Shown here one piece after another: positions 5,046 to 5,173 of a DNA stretch of 5,173 nucleotides. Location of the stretch: positions 1 to 5,173 of the forward strand of contig CAMJAZ010000160.1 in the NCBI GenBank assembly GCA_946403735.1, in the 5' to 3' direction. Under the pieces are notes generated by a model. It was not told where the DNA came from. It saw nothing but the letters and a program-made list of their open reading frames with translations, and did no database searches. The position numbers were made by a program, and so were the translations under genes. Every line of letters starts with the position of its first letter. Position 1 is the first letter of the stretch. Source of the stretch: an uncultured Selenomonadales bacterium. GTDB lineage: Bacteria > Bacillota > Negativicutes > Selenomonadales > Selenomonadaceae.

Positions 5046-5173
5046 GAAGATTACTCAAATAAATGTGATTCGTCACTTGACCAAGAAAGAATATTTCCAA
5101 ATTCGCGAACTCTGCTTTTTCAGTAACTGCTTGTATAACTTCGGTCTGTACAACGTTCGTCAGCAATACTTCA
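5044..5173 (+). CDS. tnpB: RNA-guided endonuclease TnpB (IS605 OrfB family), N-terminal fragment
   Basis: The first 43 residues are visible, and the gene runs off the window. Residues 19-43 (QIRELCFFSNCLYNFGLYNVRQQYF) follow the typical start of IS605 OrfB/TnpB proteins, where a helical segment carries a L-C-x2-S-x2-LYN-x3-Y-x2-RQ pattern. TnpB is a RuvC-type nuclease guided by an RNA made from the element's right end; it cuts the empty donor site and helps keep the element. The catalytic RuvC residues and the right end lie outside this window, so activity cannot be judged. A repurposed, nuclease-dead relative cannot be excluded. The promoter and Shine-Dalgarno directly upstream suggest independent expression. 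Codon choice (TTC, AAC, TAC, CTG, CGT) differs from the A/T-ending preference of the neighbouring genes, which fits a recent arrival. Confidence 0.85.
   Translation, partial: MKITQINVIRHLTKKEYFQIRELCFFSNCLYNFGLYNVRQQYF

Larger units (their letters stand above)
4941..5173 (+). mobile_element. IS200/IS605-family element, left end with tnpB (continues past window)
   Basis: The segment combines a terminal hairpin, a promoter and the start of tnpB, the layout expected at the left end of an IS605-type or TnpB-only (IS1341-type) element. These elements carry end hairpins rather than inverted repeats and insert next to a short target without duplicating it. The left boundary lies close to 4940, because kinase homology on the other strand reaches 4938. 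The exact cleavage site and target cannot be read from one end. No tnpA is visible left of tnpB; it could lie downstream or be absent. Confidence 0.75.

Overview
The window suggests a low-to-mid-GC anaerobic Firmicute-type bacterium (Bacillota, possibly Negativicutes). The basis is AAGGAGG-like ribosome binding sites, compact operons, a Feo iron system with a FeoB-associated Cys-rich protein, and a class M sirtuin operon. The lineage is an inference from style and gene content, not a sequence match.

Layout. (1) Positions 2-1318, + strand: the 3' half of feoB (ferrous iron permease) and a 52-residue FeoB-associated Cys-rich membrane protein, closed by a rho-independent terminator at 1345-1372. 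(2) Positions 1383-3042, + strand: a short promoter and a two-gene operon encoding a class M sirtuin (SirTM-type ADP-ribosyltransferase) and a zinc-type macrodomain protein, the predicted ADP-ribosyl hydrolase. A long hairpin at 3060-3092 closes this operon and probably terminates the convergent one as well. (3) Positions 3114-4941, - strand: read in transcription order, the C-terminal half of a four-carbon acid sugar kinase (DUF1537 family), an unrecognised 230-residue protein, and rpiB. The genes overlap or abut, so they look like one transcription unit. (4) Positions about 4941-5173, + strand: the left end of an IS200/IS605-family element, with a terminal hairpin, a promoter, a G-rich Shine-Dalgarno and the first 43 codons of tnpB. 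It faces away from the kinase and starts where the kinase N-terminal domain should continue, so it appears to have cut the gene.

How the genes work together. The Feo genes import ferrous iron. The sirtuin/macrodomain pair is a writer/eraser module for reversible mono-ADP-ribosylation. In the well-known version of this operon the substrate is a lipoylated GcvH-like protein encoded next door with a lipoate ligase. Neither is present here before the terminator, so the substrate is open. The minus-strand operon looks like sugar-phosphate or sugar-acid metabolism, now probably damaged by the transposon. The most interesting points are the substrate-less SirTM/Zn-macrodomain pair, the kinase disruption, and the unknown gene between the kinase remnant and rpiB.
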